This document shows, one piece after another, positions 62,542 through 64,000 of a DNA stretch of 64,000 nt. Position 1 is the stretch's first letter, and each line of letters starts with the position of its first letter. Origin of the DNA: Labilithrix sp. GTDB taxonomy: Bacteria; Myxococcota_A; Polyangia; Polyangiales; Polyangiaceae. The translations under genes and the position numbers were made by a program. The stretch is from positions 124,001 to 188,000 of the forward strand of contig JAHBWD010000007.1 of assembly GCA_019637175.1 (NCBI GenBank), in the 5' to 3' direction. The notes under the pieces were generated by a model. The model saw only the letters and a program-made list of their open reading frames with translations. It was not told where the DNA came from and searched no databases.

Positions 62542-63848
62542 GCCGGCTCCTCGCGGAGGCGCGCCTCGAGGCGGTACCAGAAGACGATCGGGACGACCGT
62601 GTGCACGAACGACGTCGCGAGCGCGATGCCCTCGAGCCCGATGATCTTCAGCAAGACGACGTTGAAGACGAGGTTCGCGCCCGCGTTGAGCAGGCCCATG
62701 CTGATCATGATCCCGAGGTTCTTGATGGCGATGTGCGCGCGCGCGAGCACGAGCAGCGCGCCGAAGCCGGGCAGCCCGACGAGGTGATACGGCATGATGC
62801 GGATCATCCGGTCGACGCCCTCGGCGTCCATCTCGCCGCGCAAGAACACGAAGCGCAGGAGCGGCGCGCGCGCGGCGTAGAGCACGAGCGAAGCGACCAC
62901 GAGCAGCGCGCACACCGTCACGAGCGCGCGCACCACCGTCCTTCGCAGCTTGGCCATGTCGCGCGCGGCGTAGTCGTCCGACAAGTGCGCCAGGAGGACC
63001 GGCAACAGCGCCGCCTGGAGGAGCGAGGTCGGCAGCATCGCGATGTCGCTCGAGTAGCGGAGCATCGTGCCGGCGCCGACGACCATCGTGAAGCCCGCCA
63101 TGAGCTGATCGACGACGGGGTTCACGCGCGTCACGGCGCCTCCGCCGACCTGATTGGCGACGAGGCGCCCGAACGCGACGAGCGCGGGCGGCCGCGCGAA
63201 GCCGAGCTCGAACCGCTCGCCGGCGATGCGGATCGCGAAGGTCGCGAGCAGGATCGTCGCGACGAGCTCGCCGGCGAGCGCCGCGATCGGCACGAGCCAG
63301 ACGCCGAGCGCCGCGTGCCCCGTCGCGAGCATCCCGATGTTCACGACCATGCCGAGGCCGAGCGCGATCGGCTGCACCATGAAGAAGTGACGGACGGTGA
63401 GCAGCGTGGCGAAGAGCTGCCGCGTCGCCATCGCGACGAGGTAGACGGTGAAGGGGAGCACCATCTTCGCGGCGAGCGTGAAGTCGGCGCCCTCGTATCG
63501 GAACGCGAACCAGCCGAGCGCGAGCGCGCCCACGATCGCGGCGACCGCTCCGCCGACGGCCCACGTGTGCAACAAGACCGATCCGAGCAGGCGCGGGAGC
63601 TCCTTCGGCCGCGCGATGCGCTCTTCGGCGAGGATGGGGACGAGCGGCGAGTCGGTGTACGCGCTGAAGACGAGCGATCCGGCGAGGCCGAAGAAGGCCG
63701 CGGCGAAGAAGTACACGTCCATCGCGTTGCTGCGTCCGAACCAGTACGCGAGGAGCAGAGGCAGGAGGCCCTCTCCGGCGCGGAACACGATCTGCGCAGG
63801 CAAGACGAGCAGCGTCGTGCGCAGGATCGATTTTTTTCCGGACGTCAC
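62538..63848 (-). CDS. MurJ/Wzx-type lipid flippase
   Basis: A 436-residue membrane protein with about 12-14 helices. The family pattern is seen in LLALAYWFGRSNAMDVYFFA-like start (LLLAYWFGRSNAMDVYFFAA), AFFGLAGSLVFSAYTDSPLV, and late RSNPxxDQ-like RVNPVVDQLMAGFTMVVGAG. Such MVF-type flippases turn lipid-linked saccharides across the membrane, either lipid II (MurJ) or O-antigen units (Wzx). The neighbouring GT4 gene suggests polysaccharide export. Start is GTG 63848, whose GTGA overlaps the previous gene's stop by 4 bases. Confidence 0.88.
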   Translation of the reverse strand: MTSGKKSILRTTLLVLPAQIVFRAGEGLLPLLLAYWFGRSNAMDVYFFAAAFFGLAGSLVFSAYTDSPLVPILAEERIARPKELPRLLGSVLLHTWAVGGAVAAIVGALALGWFAFRYEGADFTLAAKMVLPFTVYLVAMATRQLFATLLTVRHFFMVQPIALGLGMVVNIGMLATGHAALGVWLVPIAALAGELVATILLATFAIRIAGERFELGFARPPALVAFGRLVANQVGGGAVTRVNPVVDQLMAGFTMVVGAGTMLRYSSDIAMLPTSLLQAALLPVLLAHLSDDYAARDMAKLRRTVVRALVTVCALLVVASLVLYAARAPLLRFVFLRGEMDAEGVDRMIRIMPYHLVGLPGFGALLVLARAHIAIKNLGIMISMGLLNAGANLVFNVVLLKIIGLEGIALATSFVHTVVPIVFWYRLEARLREEPA

Positions 63849-64000
63849 GCCGCGAGGATCTCCGGGACGTCGCCCAGCCCGACGACGGGGATCCCCTCGC
63901 GCTGGGAGAAGGCGAGCAGCGCGCGCAGCCGATCGAGGATCCCGCGCGCCTCTTCCTCGTTGGCGGCGTAGGGGCTGGTGTCGGGGACGACCTCGACGTT
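63845..64000 (-). CDS. C-terminal end of a gene cut by the window edge
   Basis: The last 51 residues read VVPDTSPYAANEEEARGILD, RLRALLAFSQREGIPVVGLG, DVPEILAA and stop. The helix plus (I/V)PVVxLxD(V/I) ending resembles the C-terminus of polysaccharide deacetylases, but too little is present to be sure. It overlaps the start of the flippase by 4 bases, so it belongs to the same polysaccharide operon. Confidence 0.6.
   Translation of the reverse strand, partial: NVEVVPDTSPYAANEEEARGILDRLRALLAFSQREGIPVVGLGDVPEILAA

Overview
The window is about 64 kb of very GC-rich, gene-dense bacterial chromosome. The strong G/C bias at third codon positions, the many lipoproteins and Cys-rich secreted proteins with Asp/Ala/Gly-rich tails, the eukaryote-like Ser/Thr kinase, the FHA-sigma54 activator, the VIT/vWA protein, the bactofilin and the DUF4388-type protein together point to a myxobacterium (Myxococcota, probably Polyangia/Sorangiineae). 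That assignment is inference from gene content. I saw no rRNA, tRNA, CRISPR array, insertion sequence or prophage block, and no gene-free gap longer than 300 bases.

Layout. 0-1.1 kb: C-terminal part of a ketosynthase fused to a cysteine-less KS-like domain. 1.1-9.6 kb: lipoproteins, a metallophosphoesterase, a MerR regulator coupled to a VIT/vWA protein, a sugar-phosphate nucleotidyltransferase, a beta-propeller-like lipoprotein and a SPOR protein. 9.7-15.7 kb: a class II amidotransferase homologue that lacks its catalytic Cys, envelope proteins, a GH104-type lysozyme-like lipoprotein with a sigma54-like promoter, an FHA-sigma54 activator next to it, and coaE. 15.7-18.6 kb: a Tat-type small subunit and a GMC oxidoreductase, probably a redox pair. 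18.6-22.9 kb: a nucleotidyltransferase gene apparently interrupted by a less GC-rich membrane glycosyltransferase-like gene, followed by a second GT-C-like gene. 24.2-29.2 kb: dnaE carrying a full-length intein. 29.2-34 kb: secreted proteins, a helix-hairpin-helix protein, and a pentapeptide-repeat/bactofilin pair. 34-40.5 kb: MoxR ATPase, a DUF4388-type protein, TetR, crotonase, TrmH-type methyltransferase, pyrF, a coiled-coil membrane protein and a biotinyl-domain protein.

41-49.3 kb holds a dispersed Mla-type lipid ABC system: MlaD, two ATPases and two MlaE permeases in three minus-strand blocks, separated by plus-strand or unrelated genes. The second ATPase gene overlaps a gene for a type III secretion SctJ-like ring lipoprotein. 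49.4-56 kb: SWIM-SNF2 helicase, TerB-like protein and a large Ser/Thr kinase. 56-61.4 kb: SGNH hydrolase, formylglycine-generating-enzyme-like protein, family 5 uracil-DNA glycosylase, lipase and Kelch lipoprotein. 61.4-64 kb: a polysaccharide locus (GT4 glycosyltransferase, MurJ/Wzx-like flippase and the end of a further gene) with 4-base translational overlaps.

The most notable points are the nucleotidyltransferase split by a single-gene insertion, the dnaE intein just downstream of the position used by the split cyanobacterial DnaE inteins, the sigma54-like promoter beside a sigma54 activator, the pseudo-amidotransferase, the SctJ/Mla-ATPase pairing and the four-hairpin block at 40.9-41.05 kb.
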